The notes below the pieces were generated by a model, which saw nothing but the letters and a program-made list of their open reading frames with translations, was not told where the DNA came from and made no database searches. The position numbers and the translations under genes are program-made. DNA of 64,000 nucleotides, taken from Tethya wilhelma. Taxonomy: Eukaryota; Porifera; Demospongiae; Tethyida; Tethyidae. The stretch spans positions 5,536,695-5,600,694 of the forward strand of contig CAXIPT010000004.1 of the NCBI GenBank assembly GCA_964030475.1, in the 5' to 3' direction. Shown one piece after another: positions 22,608 to 35,700 of this stretch (the stretch's first letter is position 1; each line of letters begins with the position of its first letter).

Positions 22608-24245
22608 CTAGTTACAGCTTCCATAAGTGTAATAGCAGCCAGTTATGGGTCTGTTTTCAGTTGTATTTTGTTTGTTTTCACTCCTTCCTTGTATTGTTGA
22701 TTGAAGTGATTGATAGTATAATTGAGGATTTTCCAGTCTGTGAGGCAATTCATCGTCTTCTGAGTTAGCATCATCGAGTAAGCCTTGTTGTGTTCTATCA
22801 ACCCTTTGCCTGTTTCCAGTGCACCTTTCAAGTATCCTTGGTGCGCAAATTGAGAGAACTTTATACACTATGAGGATCACATAGTATATAAAGCCAATTA
22901 GGAAGAGAAAACCCTCTGTGAATATTGTTAATCGACCGAAAATACCAGAAACTGCCCAAAATTGTCCTAAAGGCAAAATGAAGAATATAAAAGTATCCCA
23001 TTTGTTGTACAAGTCGTTTCTATATGGACGAATGATTCCAATGACGACAGAAAATGAGTGGCTGAGTAGTATAAATAGTAGGGCAAACTCTATCCTGTTG
23101 GTGTACATGAAGAAATTTGGAAGGTAAAAGAGAACTCGGACTAGTAAGTAGAGTCCTGCAAAGTATCGGCAATCTGAGGTTCTATTTGTGCCATTCTTGT
23201 AACATCCTTGAAAGGCATCAGCGAATGCATGTAACGGATGCCACCTTATTCTTGTACAACAACCGAGAGCTTTCTGGAAGAGTCTAGTGGGATAGAGGAG
23301 TAGAAATAAGAGAGGGAGAATGTTGAAGACAAAGAGAATCACAACAGCCAAGATGAAGAAAGGAACATGCTCTCTGCCAAGATAAGGAATTGAAATATCA
23401 TAAAGCAGTACATAAGTGATGTCATTTTCAACATCTATGTCTGCAAGTTTGGTAAATGCTACCAGATTTAGTGATGTGAACATAATTTTAGCATAAGCCA
23501 ATATCAAAAAAGTTGCAAAAATTTCAATGATGGACAGTTTGGGGTTGAAGTTTCTAAAATAAGTCTTTGACAAACACTTTCCAATTGGTTTCCATATTAT
23601 TTTCAGCAGTTTAACATCTCTGTCATGTAGCTCGATACATATATAGACTATCATAATACTAGCCAGTGGATAGACAGCAATGATATATTCCATTGATAAA
23701 ATGTCTAATATTGTCATTGTTTTGTTAATGCAAAAAAGTGGAAGGCAGTAATGAAAGTAGTCTAAGTTCCAAATGGTAAAAGGAATAGTTACTGCAATGA
23801 TTCTTTCGTGACTCTTGAACACTTTGAATAGAGTGTTATCGCTGTTTGCTAATAGTTCTAATGTGTGAAGCCCTACTTGAAATGCACAGACGATGGCATT
23901 CATTGGAGCTGAGGTAGCTTTAATTCCACACACACAAACTACAAGTAGGAAAATTGTTGTTGGGAAAATGGCTAACAGCAAATATAGTGTCCAACCTTTC
24001 ACAGTTCCCACGCATTTGGTGCACACATTTTTGTAAGCTAGTACAGCCAGGCCTTCATTCTCTGCTCCACATGTGTCATTTCTCGGACACGTTATATTTT
24101 CGTAGATTCCAAAGAAGTCTTTCAAAGAACAGTTTGTCTTATTACTTTTATCACCAATGTCATCAAATTCTCCAACTGCAAGAGTACTAGTGAGTAGTAG
24201 TAATTCAGAGACAATTACAATTATTGCAACGATAAAAAATCTCAT
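22608..24245 (-). CDS. Receptor-like polytopic membrane protein, family A, intact
   Basis: A 545-residue intronless ORF with the architecture of the 19027-20655 product: signal peptide (MRFFIVAIIVIVSELLLL), Cys ectodomain ending GLAVLAYKNVCTKCVG, and multiple membrane segments with WNLDYFHYCLPLFCI, ELHDRDVKLLKIIWKP, YPTRLFQKALGCC and FQGCYKNGTNRTSDCRYFAG. It ends in the acidic tail with RLENPQ, a shifted Tyr-x-Ser-Leu and the terminal CYYTYGSCN. The first ~60 ectodomain residues and the loop near residue 140 vary most between paralogues. The central helices are nearly invariant. Confidence 0.85.
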   Translation of the reverse strand: MRFFIVAIIVIVSELLLLTSTLAVGEFDDIGDKSNKTNCSLKDFFGIYENITCPRNDTCGAENEGLAVLAYKNVCTKCVGTVKGWTLYLLLAIFPTTIFLLVVCVCGIKATSAPMNAIVCAFQVGLHTLELLANSDNTLFKVFKSHERIIAVTIPFTIWNLDYFHYCLPLFCINKTMTILDILSMEYIIAVYPLASIMIVYICIELHDRDVKLLKIIWKPIGKCLSKTYFRNFNPKLSIIEIFATFLILAYAKIMFTSLNLVAFTKLADIDVENDITYVLLYDISIPYLGREHVPFFILAVVILFVFNILPLLFLLLYPTRLFQKALGCCTRIRWHPLHAFADAFQGCYKNGTNRTSDCRYFAGLYLLVRVLFYLPNFFMYTNRIEFALLFILLSHSFSVVIGIIRPYRNDLYNKWDTFIFFILPLGQFWAVSGIFGRLTIFTEGFLFLIGFIYYVILIVYKVLSICAPRILERCTGNRQRVDRTQQGLLDDANSEDDELPHRLENPQLYYQSLQSTIQGRSENKQNTTENRPITGCYYTYGSCN

Positions 24246-25095
24246 AGTGGTTGAAATGGTTTAGCCAAATAGCTAGTTGACTGTTTCTTAGATCTGATCA
24301 TATGTTGCCATCTAGGCAATTCCAAATCCTTTAAATCAGAGGCATAGAAAGATACTCTGAGTAAAAGGGGCTAGGTAAGTCAAATAGACATCTGCTATTA
24401 GCTGCAAGGGGTTCTTTCAGAAATTTCGCTAGGGAGGGGCCATAGTACAGTGTGACAATAACCATAAAAATATTTGGGGGTGTCTGGGGGCATGCTCCCC
24501 CAGAAAATTTTGAGATTTAAGGCTCTGTAAGGTTGATTTTCCTGCAATCTAAGTAGTTGCCCACATACTTCAAATGTTAAAAGAGTGAAGCTTGCATGCC
24601 TTAGTAAAGGAATAAGCTATCATGGTAACTGCATGCCCACTTTCAATTTAATGCCTTTTAATCAAAATTATCATTGTCAGTCGGCACATCCAAATGCCAT
24701 CCCTAGGCCACTCCCTATAAAAGAAACCATGCCCGAGGTGTGATTAATAAACAGGAAATAAAGGGGGACTCCAGCCCCCAGAGCCCCCCATGGATAAAGT
24801 GATCTCATTCATCATGTATGCATGTATATAATGTACGTTTATTTCTCCTGTTATGGATTCTGAACAACAATATTGGGTATCAATGTTATGACAAACATAG
24901 AACAAAATATTTTCATTTACACAGAAAGCTATAAAATCTTGTGAAACTCCCTAGATTTTGCATGAGAAGTTTATTATAGAGACATCAAAACATCTGCACT
25001 GTACATGTTTTCATGGTGATGACATCATGTTTGTAAACTTGCATGTGTGGATGTGATAACATTGAGAGAATGGGTGAATATTGTTCAGAGTTGAT
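24246..25095. other. Intergenic DNA with a G-rich interspersed-repeat-like segment
   Basis: The segment 24400-24550 includes ctgggggcatgctcccccag at 24484-24503 (7-bp stem) followed by aaaattttgagatt, and 24766-24790 is also G/C-run-rich. It looks like a high-copy interspersed repeat. No ORF is convincing. Confidence 0.4.
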
Positions 25096-25726
25096 TTAGT
25101 TTTGGACAGTTCGTAAAGGAAACGATTCTAGCTTCCTCTTTGAAATTTGGAAGAGTGCACAGAATCTCTTTAGCAGTGACGGTACATCGAGAAGATCCTT
25201 GAGTGTATAGCTCTGTTGATATCTCACAGTGTGAGTTTCCACCCTCACTGCAGCTCGTTTGCCAGGAGGAATGATTATTTTCTCTTCCTGGTTGTAGCTA
25301 AAATACCAATCCTGTGAGGAGGAACTCTCCTCCTCAATTTTTTTCTCCTTAGTTTTGTTGTAGCTTCCACCCACACCCAGCTCAAGAATCTTCTTAGCAC
25401 CAATGCTACCTTCAACACCCCAACTGACTCCAGATGTAGCAGAGAAGTTGTACCTCCTTCCTTCCGTCCTTGATTTGGTCTTTAGAATCTTGACTATAGT
25501 TTCATCATTCTCTTTAATTGACTCCATGATTTTCATACTCCTTTATATTGATGTCAACCAACGCTCGACTGACTTCTACTGGTTCTTGACAGTGAAGAAA
25601 ACTGATGTCAAGTTTGTCAATGAACTTGTTCATCTTTTTTTCCACATAAGGAAATTTCATAACATGGATATTTGAATGAACTCTTGCCTTTACTGCTCTT
25701 TCAAAAAGGTCCCAGTATGTTACCAA
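25096..25726 (-). pseudogene. Possible aerolysin/ETX-MTX2-like beta-pore-fold protein, frameshifted
   Basis: Two overlapping minus-strand frames (25726-25514 and 25536-25096) carry parts of one protein, divided by an indel near 25530. The second part alternates Ser/Thr/Gly with hydrophobics, has a run of acidic residues and serines in the middle, and then PPGKRAAVRVET. This pattern is typical of the insertion and sheet region of aerolysin-like proteins. The family assignment is tentative and was made by eye. The gene is broken here, and I see no signal peptide in the surviving part. Confidence 0.35.
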
Positions 25727-26712
25727 TACTATATCTGAACAGTACGTGGTTCAGTGTTTTTGAACAGGCTCAAGCTCTACACCACTATTGGTTGCCATTT
25801 TGTTGAATTTCTACTCAAATGAAAGCTGCAATTTACTGCTTGCAACAATTTCAAATGCACTTATAATGCAGATTGCATGTGTTGCTTGTTGTTGATGGCC
25901 ACTGATTGTGATGGTTACTATAATAATCAGGATTATTAGTAAGATTTACATAAACTGTAAGGTTTGTGTTTTTTGCTAAGTGATGTCTCTAGTCAGGACT
26001 TGCATGAGTGACACAAGTCAGTAGTGAAAGTAGACAAATCACATGAAGTAAAACATACATGCAACATTGCACTACAAATAGAATGTATATTTACAATGGA
26101 AATAGATCAGCCAAGTGCAAACTTAGGAATTAAGTTAGTGAAAGTAGAAGTATCATACTTAGTGAAAGTATAGCTATATAGTTAACCAGTGTCATAGCCA
26201 TGGCTATCAAGACAAGGTAGTGACACTTTAATGTATTAAATAATTATTATCTTATAGCTCTCTATTATACACAAACAGTTAGTACAAGTTCAAAGCTGTT
26301 ATGCTGCAAGCTATAAAGTGGCTAGTTGAACAGCTGCAACTGTGGAAATTATTACAAACAATGAAAACAGATCAGCAAAGGGAAATTTTACTCTATGGCA
26401 ACAATGAATGACCTGACATATACCCATGCACTTTGCCCACAACAAAAATATGTGTGTCATTGAGGTCATCACAGTAAAAACAAATGGGCTATAAAATAGC
26501 ACATTTTGATGCCCTTTAGAATGACACATGCACTCCACAAATAAGACGCTTGTATATAATGTTATTATTACACATTGTTATGTTAAATTAACTCACTGTG
26601 AGTAGAATTAGCACTGCATAAGCATGTTAAAATGACCTATAACACACCAAAATAACACACTTTCAATCTGTGTCATTCTAAAGGCCGAACAATAGCACAT
26701 GCACTCATTTTN

Positions 26713-26755
<43 letters not shown>

Positions 26756-26756
26756 G
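25727..26756. other. AT-rich DNA ending in an (AC)n tract against a SEC31 exon
   Basis: No gene is recognised. The single n at 26712 is followed at once by (AC)n to about 26752 and then by a SEC31 exon. The missing upstream SEC31 exons are not found here. Confidence 0.5.
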
Positions 26757-29700
26757 GTTCAACATATTCTTGGTTCCACCTCTCCTGGTGGTCGCTCTGT
26801 GGTATGGGATCTCAGAAAGAACGAGCCGATCATTCAAGTGGCCGATTCCAGTTCCAGGATGAGATGTAGTGGCATTGCCTGGCACCCTGATGTGGCCACT
26901 CAGCTGGTGACCGCTTCTGGTGATGACAGGGCCCCTATCATTCAGGTATGTGATAGCTCACTATCAGTCTAGTATAGGTGCATGCATGTATATACATTCT
27001 TGTGTCAATTCACAATAGACACTTGCTTGAGCAGACACTGGCAAGGTTCCTTTAGGTTTGGGATTGTTTGTAAGAGCATTCAACTATAGAATTTCAAAAC
27101 TTAGGGAGTGAATCCCTAGTTGTAGATCTCAAGATTTTTCCCTTTGATTCCCCATTCATATGTAAAAAAAAATAAAAATAAAGGTACGTATGGGGTTCAC
27201 TTTTATTTGTTATGGATGGGACTCCTGAATAATAAGGGTTCAACTATAGGGTATATCTAAACCTCAGATCCCCTACTTTCAAAATGATGATATTTAGCAC
27301 TGCATGATTGATGTGAGAATAATTCATTGTTTGTTATAACTATGTACCATAGATTAGGGGATTTTCACTTGTTTAGTTTTCATCATTCCAACTTAATTAT
27401 AGTAATTTGACAGATTGCAAAGTTTACCTAATTTCTAGAGATAATTTCGTCCACGTATGCTGCATGTTTATCATGCTCAATTGCATTAATTTTGTGCATC
27501 AATGCTCAATTGCATTAATACTTCAAGTTGATGACCTTTGCTGAAAGTTAGGACAATATAATAATATTAAAGGTACATGCTGAGTAATAAGAGATGCCAA
27601 ATTTTCAGAAAATGTACGGTATAATGTTTTGTTCTTCAAATGACTAAGCAGTAGCACACAGCACACCACAATGCGCAATACACAGAGTAGTAGCAAACAT
27701 TCCTGAATGTGGTACCCAAATAGAACCAAAAAAAGTCACAAAACTTTATTTTTATAAACTATTTAAAACACTGCTTATGTAGTGACACAGTTCTTTTATT
27801 ATTATAACAGAAATCAAGTACAAGAGTTAACAAGTTCATTTATAGCTGCATTAAACTATACATCATTATGTTTCTATAAATAGCACAGCAGCCATTTTAT
27901 GTCCAAGTCAACAATGAATAAATGGTTACCTAAAAAGGGAGTGGAGATGTGTGATTAGTTGACTGAAACGAATCTAAGTGTATGCTATATATCTAATGAA
28001 ACATCAACTATACTTACAACAGACTTCTTTTATTAATTTTTAAAGTTTGTTTGTGGGTATAATAATGTTTGCTGGTATTGCAAGTGTCTTGGGACATCTA
28101 GTTACTTGTAGTCCATATGTGACTGGCTGTTCAAGTGGATTAGCAGCTGCATTTGGCACCACCACACTGCAGATACAGTAAATTCTGTTTCTTTCTCGGA
28201 TTATATCAAGAAGTGTTGAGAGTGGATTATCTTCTGGTGAGTTTTCAGTTCTTACACAGAGAGCATCCAGAAGATATGTGTCAGACTGTATTTTAATCAT
28301 GACAGTAAATTTAGTGACATTTTGTCGCAATTAGTGTGGATGTATATATTAGAATGAGCCTTAAAAATTTAATAATCAATGCAAAACAAACAAAACTAGC
28401 TTACTTCTTCTATAGGCACTTCTGGAGTATTGCAAAGTGATGTTCCATCAACATTACGGCCAGGAGATATTGTACACTCTCCATCTATCACTGTGACACA
28501 TCCATCATAGAGCCTAATGCCACTTAGCTCAACAGAGAAGTTGAGACCAATGATAGTTCCATCTGCAGTGATGCGTTGGTTAATAAGATCATTAGCAGCA
28601 GTAGTGACAGCATTGTCTTGAATCATTGTGAGACTAGTGTCTAGCTGTCTTATTTCAAATGAGAGTGTCATGAAGTTAGCTTCAGCTGTGATTCTAAGTT
28701 CATTTAAATCCTGTTTGAGGGCCTGAATTTCATTTTGATGACTCATCAACGTTGCTTCTAAGTTAGCTAATTTTATTCCACACTCGCAGTCTAGATCTGT
28801 GGGAGAGTACACTCCAAGTGTTAATACTACTGAAAGAATAAGTCCAACAAGAGCCATTACAAAAACTACAACGATTGTCACACTAACACACAGAATGTAA
28901 CGCGTAGGATATAAATTCCGATCAGCATAACCCTTCTTTGGTTCAGTGGTAAGTTGAAAGTCTTCAAAATTACGATTCAGCTGTTGTGGAGTAAGATTGC
29001 CTTTAGGTATATCACCTATCCCAGCATTGTGAGAACCAATGGTCTTCAAGTTTTCTGGCATTGAAGTAACTTTGCTGTATTCACTGGGCTTATCTCCCTC
29101 ACCCAGTGATTGATAGACAACAGTGGGAGGATTGGAACTCTTTGCAATTTCTGACGTTGGGCCAACATTGCTCACTGGGTTTATCGCCCTTACCAAGTGA
29201 TTGATAGCCAGCAGTGTGAGAAGAATTCTTCGAGTTTTCTGTCATTGAAGTAACATCGTCGTATTCATTTGATATATTCCCCTCACCAACTGATTGATTG
29301 GTAGCAGTATGAGAAGAGGTCTTGGATTCTTTCGGCACATGACCATATTCACCAGGTCTGCTCCTTACAAAGGCTGTAGGTAAGTTGGAATTTCTCAACA
29401 TTTTAAAGTGCTATATATAGCTCAATGCTGTCAGCTGCTAATCTTAACACAGTAAACTTAGTAGATGAAAACAAGGTTGAGAAGTTTCAGGAACTATCAC
29501 TAAATATAGAAACAGGAAGTTGCTAAAAATATCAAGCATAACTGTGTCCATGCATTTATAATTATGTGCAACTATGATAAAAACTGACCATGTTATATGT
29601 AGAGCCAATTACAAATGTGTTAAATATGGCAGAAAGAAATACACATTCACTCATAAGCAATGTGAAACTGTAGACTAATATAGGTTATAGTCATATATAT

Positions 29701-32700
29701 CTTTACTAATAGTATGGTGGCATTAATACCAAAGTGCAATGAAGTATAAGTGCATGCAATTGACTGATTGTTGCCCACCATAAGTAACCATACAGCAAGC
29801 CAGGGTACAAGTGGTTGTACCCTAGGGTTCATCAACTCAGTTGATTTAGTGACCACTAAGTATTTGTACTATGAGTAGTTCTCAGGAGTACAATTATTAC
29901 CATGCACACTAGATACTCATAGTACAAATATCATGTAAACTGATTTGATGTTTACTGCTAGAAATGATTCGTACACGCCCAAGCATCTGAACATGCATGT
30001 AGTACTGGCATGGCAACTCAGTGAATGCATAGCTTTGCTAGCCTACCATGCATATGTGCATGGTGCATATGCATATAATTTGCGCAACTTGACGTCACAG
30101 ACAACCATTTGTCTGACTAGCTAAGTTTTGTGTACAGGGTCAAAGAAGCAGACTCCTAGAAGCTACTGTTATGCCCTTTCTGTGCTTCTTTTTTAAAGAT
30201 TGGCTCCCCTATGACGCTTGTCAGATACAGATGCCACTTGTAAGACTTTAATATTAAAGTTTTACAATTACAAAAATTGTTGGCCATTTTCATAGTACAT
30301 GTTGTTCTATTCAAGGCTGGTACTGTATATACACTAGCTTTCTAGACAGTCTTATTCTTATCTTAGCCTGCGTCTCTATAATCCAGAGAAAAGGTAGCAT
30401 TTTCACTCGAAATAACTGTAACACGCACACACACACACATGCACATGGATAGATTAACACTTATAATATGCACCAAATATACTTAAATCTTTAAAAACAT
30501 GAAGATAAACATGTGCAGGCACTGTCACATTACATTTTATAGCTTGGCACATATCAACAATAGCTCATATCCCTAGCTATAGATGACTCCTATTANTATG
30601 ATAAGCTATGGTACTATTATAGTGCACAGATTATTGCAATACGACACTGAAAAATCCATATGAGGGTTAAAAAATAAAAATGAAGTAGTCATGTGCCGAA
30701 ACTGAGACCCTACCTTGTTCCAATACTTTTTACCGCACTGCCCATTCCTACACTAATTATTTTTTCAAAATTTTTACTACTTGTATAGAACAAATGCTCA
30801 CTATGGGATTGGGTAGAAAGTAAATTCTCAGGCACTCATAATTAATGTGTATTTTGCTATACAAACATGGTAAAAAAAGGATGTAGTGTATCTTTACTAA
30901 TGGTATATCATGGCATAAACAAAAGTTGTTTTAGCTGTATGATAGTAAGTACCATTGACTGATAGTTTTCTATATTATTGTTTTTTTATTGCGCAAATAA
31001 ATCACCACTGTAAACTGTTTTGTTGTTTTTCTTAGTCTTAATAGATTATATATTAATACACCACACGCATAGTATTGTGTAAACTATTGTAAATGTGTTT
31101 TCATTTCATAACACTAATCCTGATATGCCTTTATGGTCACAATAATTCGGACTTTTGGGATACTATTAAAAAAACAGCTATCACATCAAATGGTGAATAT
31201 TCATATAAATTTGTTCTAAAATAGATGTGGGATCTTCGTTTCGCCACTGCTCCAATGAAGACGTTGGAACATCACAAGAAGGGGATCCTCTCCATCGCTT
31301 GGTGCCCTCAAGACTCTGACCTCTTGCTGTCCGCCTCAAAAGACAACCAGGTCCTCTGTTGGAACCCTAACAGTGACGTACCTGGGGGAGAGGTGAGGGG
31401 TGTGGGATGTGGGGGTGTCACAGTATCTTGGGAGGATGTGAGTGTGTGGGTGCTTGTAGTAATGTGAATCATTTCCTTATGATTATATGTCACTTCAATC
31501 TGATGTGAGAAATCAGGAAGTAACTAATGCTAATAGTTAGCAGGGTATAGCCATGCACATTTTGCATAGAATTTAAGATTTTATCCATGATTTGTCAAAG
31601 AGATAAGTAGTTTTTGTCTTTTGTGCTTTCATTGATGATTTATTTTAGGTTGTCTATGAGCTTCCTGCCACCTCCCAGTGGATCTTTGAGTGTCACTGGT
31701 GTCCTCGTAACCCGGCCATCATTAGCACCGCTTCCTTTGACGGACATGTCTCCATGTACTCCCTCCTTGGAGGGGGCGGGGCTGCTCCTAGTGAACCAGT
31801 CAAACAGGTTTGTGTACCATATAGCTAGTATGATAATAATTATGTTTGAAACAATTTTGCTTATAGTTAACCTTGCAAGGGAGTTTATATCACTTGCAAT
31901 GTCATTTTCCCTCCTTTTTATAGTGACCATAGGGAAGAAAAAAATACAAAAAAGTCACATATATTTGATTTTGATATCCATTGGAAGGGTGTTCTCAGAA
32001 TTTTTTTTCTGGCTCAAATTTACTAGGATCAATCCTCAAGAAATGTGAATGATACTCATTTTCCCTAAGCTTCTGTGTTATTGTTTTTGTGTTGACTCAA
32101 CAAACCTTTGTACCATCTGCAGCAAGCTCCTGTGGCCTCTGATGATCCATTTGCCAATCTTGGTGTCTCTGCCGCTCAATCTCAGCCGGCTTCTGGTCAA
32201 TCCTCTCCTCTCAAGACCCCTCCCAAGTGGTTTCGTCGACCTTGTGGAGCCAGCTTTGGTGTGAGTGACTATATTCTTAATGTACAGATCTACTGTATAC
32301 AAGTAGTAAAAATTTCAAAAAAATAAGCAGTGTAGGAATGGGCAGTGCGGTAAAAAGTATTGGAACAAGGCATGTCTCAATTTCGGCACATGACTACTTC
32401 ATTTTTGTTCTTGATCCCTCATAAGAATCCTAAGTGTCGTAAATGCAATGATCTGCAATTATGGTGCCATAGCTTATTATTGTATTGGTTCAAATTCCCA
32501 GGACTAATCAGATGGCTAAATAGTGGAGTGAACTATAACAGACAGGTAACTTAAACTAGACTTCCAGCCGAGAGTTGGGTATAAAAAATGAAGTAGTCAT
32601 GTGCCGAAATTGAGACATGCCTTGTTCCAATACTTTTTACCGCACTGCCCATTCCTACACTGCTTATTTTTTNNNNNNNNNNNNNNNNNNNNNNNNNNNN

Positions 32701-35700
32701 NNNNNNNNNNNNNNNNNNNNNNNNNNNNNNNNNNNNNNNNNNNNNNNNNNNNNNNNNNNNNNNNNNNNNNNNNNNNNNNNNNNNNNNNNNNNNNNNNNNN
32801 NNNNNNNNNNNNNNNNNNNNNNNNNNNNNNNNNNNNNNNNNNNNNNNNNNNNNNNNNNNNNNNNNNNNNNNNNNNNNNNNNNNNNNNNNNNNNNNNNNNN
32901 NNNNNNNNNNNNNNNNNNNNNNNNNNNNNNNNNNNNNNNNNNNNNNNNNNNNNNNNNNNNNNNNNNNNNNNNNNNNNNNNNNNNNNNNNNNNNNNNNNNN
33001 NNNNNNNNNNNNNNNNNNNNNNNNNNNNNNNNNNNNNNNNNNNNNNNNNNNNNNNNNNNNNNNNNNNNNNNNNNNNNNNACAAAAATGGCACTATGGTGG
33101 CTTCCCATTAGCACTCTTTACGAGTGCTGAGGAAAGTTTTTGTGAGTTTTAGGCCTTGCATGCAGTTGGTAATCTGTCAGTAAGAGCCTCTTAGCAACTT
33201 TGAAGGTTTAATTTTGTTTGACTAGATTTTTATAGTGACTAACATTTTGTATTGTGTCTATGGGACAGTCGGCCCATTCCTACTATACGTACTACCGTAC
33301 GTATGATTAGTAACTTTTCTGACTATGGGTAATTGTCACAGCTGAGTGGTAGTGTGCTGATGTTGCAAACTGATGGTCCTTGGTTCGAATCCTGGTGGTT
33401 ACCCAAGGTTTTTTTTTTCCTTTCCTGCTTACTGTGGACATATAGTGATAGGTAGCTGTGTAGGCGTGCTTTGCTTTGTATATAGAGTCTGTGGTGCAGT
33501 TTGTTCCCTATTATCATGCACCGGGGTCTGTTCAGTTTGTCCCTATCACAGGGGGTCTATAGTGCTGTTTTTTTCCTATAATCACAGGGGCTAGGGCTAG
33601 GGCTATTTTCCCTATCATTACAGGGGTCTGTGCTGCAGTTTGTCCCTATATCATCAAAGGGGGGTCTGTGGTCCAGTTTGTCCCTATCATCACAGGAGGT
33701 CTATAGTGCAGTTTGTTCCCTATCATCACAGGGGTGTGTGATGTTCTAGTATGGGTCAGCTGACTTCAACACACCGTTGCCTTATCCCTGTTAAGATACA
33801 AGATCTATTGCATATTATGAACCATGCCGCTGATGTAATAGTGAAGGTTGTACACTTTTCTAACAGTTTGGAGGGAAACTGGTCTCATTTGGCAACACTC
33901 GTGGTGCTACTACCCCTAAGACCGTTCATGTGAGCCAGGTGGTCACTGAACATGACCTACTGCAGCGATCCAATCAGCTAGAGGAGTCGTTGTCAAGGCA
34001 ACAGTTCATGGAGTTTTGTGAGAAGAAGATCCAGAGCAATAGTGGTCATGAGAAGAACGTCTGGAACTTCCTCAAAGTAAGCTGAAGAGCTGCTGAAATA
34101 CTAGCTACATGTACATGATTTCACTGTTGTACATGTTGGTGTGTGTGTTATTTAGAATTATGGTCCATATGATGAATATTATTAGAGTAGTTAGTTGATA
34201 ATATAATTCCTAGTTATATTCTTGTCTATATCTATATAGGTGACCTTTGATGCTGAACCAAGGCGAGAATATCTGAAACTCTTGGGCTATGATACAGATG
34301 AACTGGCCAAAAAGGTATAGACACTTTACAGATAGCTACATGACACTGATTGTTACAATAATCCATGTGTTATAAAAAAAGGAATCCGATGATTAAAGTT
34401 TCATTCTTGTATAGAATTTTTAAGAAGATGAAATCTTAAATCTAATCTAAATTTGTTACAGTTTTCCACCTGGACAAAGATGTCAGTGTCAACCCTCCCA
34501 TCAGCCGGTGGTTTAGATGTCAATGAACTCTCTCAGAAGCTCTCCACCATCCCAGCTGTCCTGGAGGAAGGAGTGGTCCCGGAGGGAGTGGAGTCTACAA
34601 ACTTGCGAGAGGAAGAGAGCGATGAGACGAGCTCAACTGCAGCTATTTTTGGCTCGGAAGGAGGTAGGCAATGTGATTTCTTGTTCCATGCATTATTTTT
34701 CATAGCTATAATTATAGGGTAATTATGGATGATGGGTTCAGAGTTCAAATTAGTTCAACTCAGCTAGGTAAACGGTGCCTGGAAAAAAAAAGCAGTTACG
34801 TTCTATGAGCCGAAAATTTTTGTTTGTAACTCTGCATGCAATCAAAAGAACACAGTGTTAAAGGAAGCTTACATGTCCTTGTACCAGAAATAGGTAAATT
34901 GAAAGTGCTGTGCACTCTTATAAACTTGAGATATTATATTGTTGTTATTATTACATGACTGCATGCACAATGCATAACTTTACATGAATTATACATGACA
35001 TTTTGCATTACAATTAATAATATAATCAAAAATTATAGTATAAATACAAAAGATATGTTAATTTTAGTACCGGTGTCTTCGTTTATCAAATCGTTCACCA
35101 TTCATATTGTCTATACGTCTGTGTAATTCTGAGAATGATTGTATTAAGTTTTGCTTCATTTCATCACACTGCTCTGTAATTCGCCTTTCTGTATCTCTCT
35201 CAAATCCTTTAAGTACTTTTTGCATATTCTGCTCTTCTAATTCATGTCTATGATGATCCTCAAGCATCCTTCTGATCATTTTATGCTCATCTGTAACCAT
35301 CCTATGTCTGTCCTGGAGCATCTTATGCTCCTTTATGAGCATCTCGTATTTCTCTCTAAGCTCCTCATATGCATACTTTAGACTTGTGAGGTGCTGTTCT
35401 GTATTTTTCATGTGGTCTTCATAGTCTTTTCTCACTATGTCTTGTCTGCATCCTTGTTTATGGAATGGACACTCCACTGGCTCTAGAGGACACACCTCCT
35501 TGTGTACCTTTAAATCTTTGCGCTTCAAGTCTCTGGCAGTACCACAATTTCTTGGACATCCTACAAGTTCTAGAGGACACGCCTCCTTGTGTGCTTCTAA
35601 ATCTTTGCGCTTCAAGTCTCTGGCAGTACCGCAATTTCTTGGGCATCCTACAGGCTCTAGAGGACACACCTCCTTGTGTGCCTCTAAATCATTACGCTTT

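Noticed and set aside
32551..33152. ORFs of 140-190 codons spanning the n run
   Set aside because: They are open only because the gap has no stops.
33487..33735. Possible CRISPR-like array (regular repeats)
   Set aside because: The units are degenerate and contiguous, without unique spacers, inside an intron of a eukaryotic gene.
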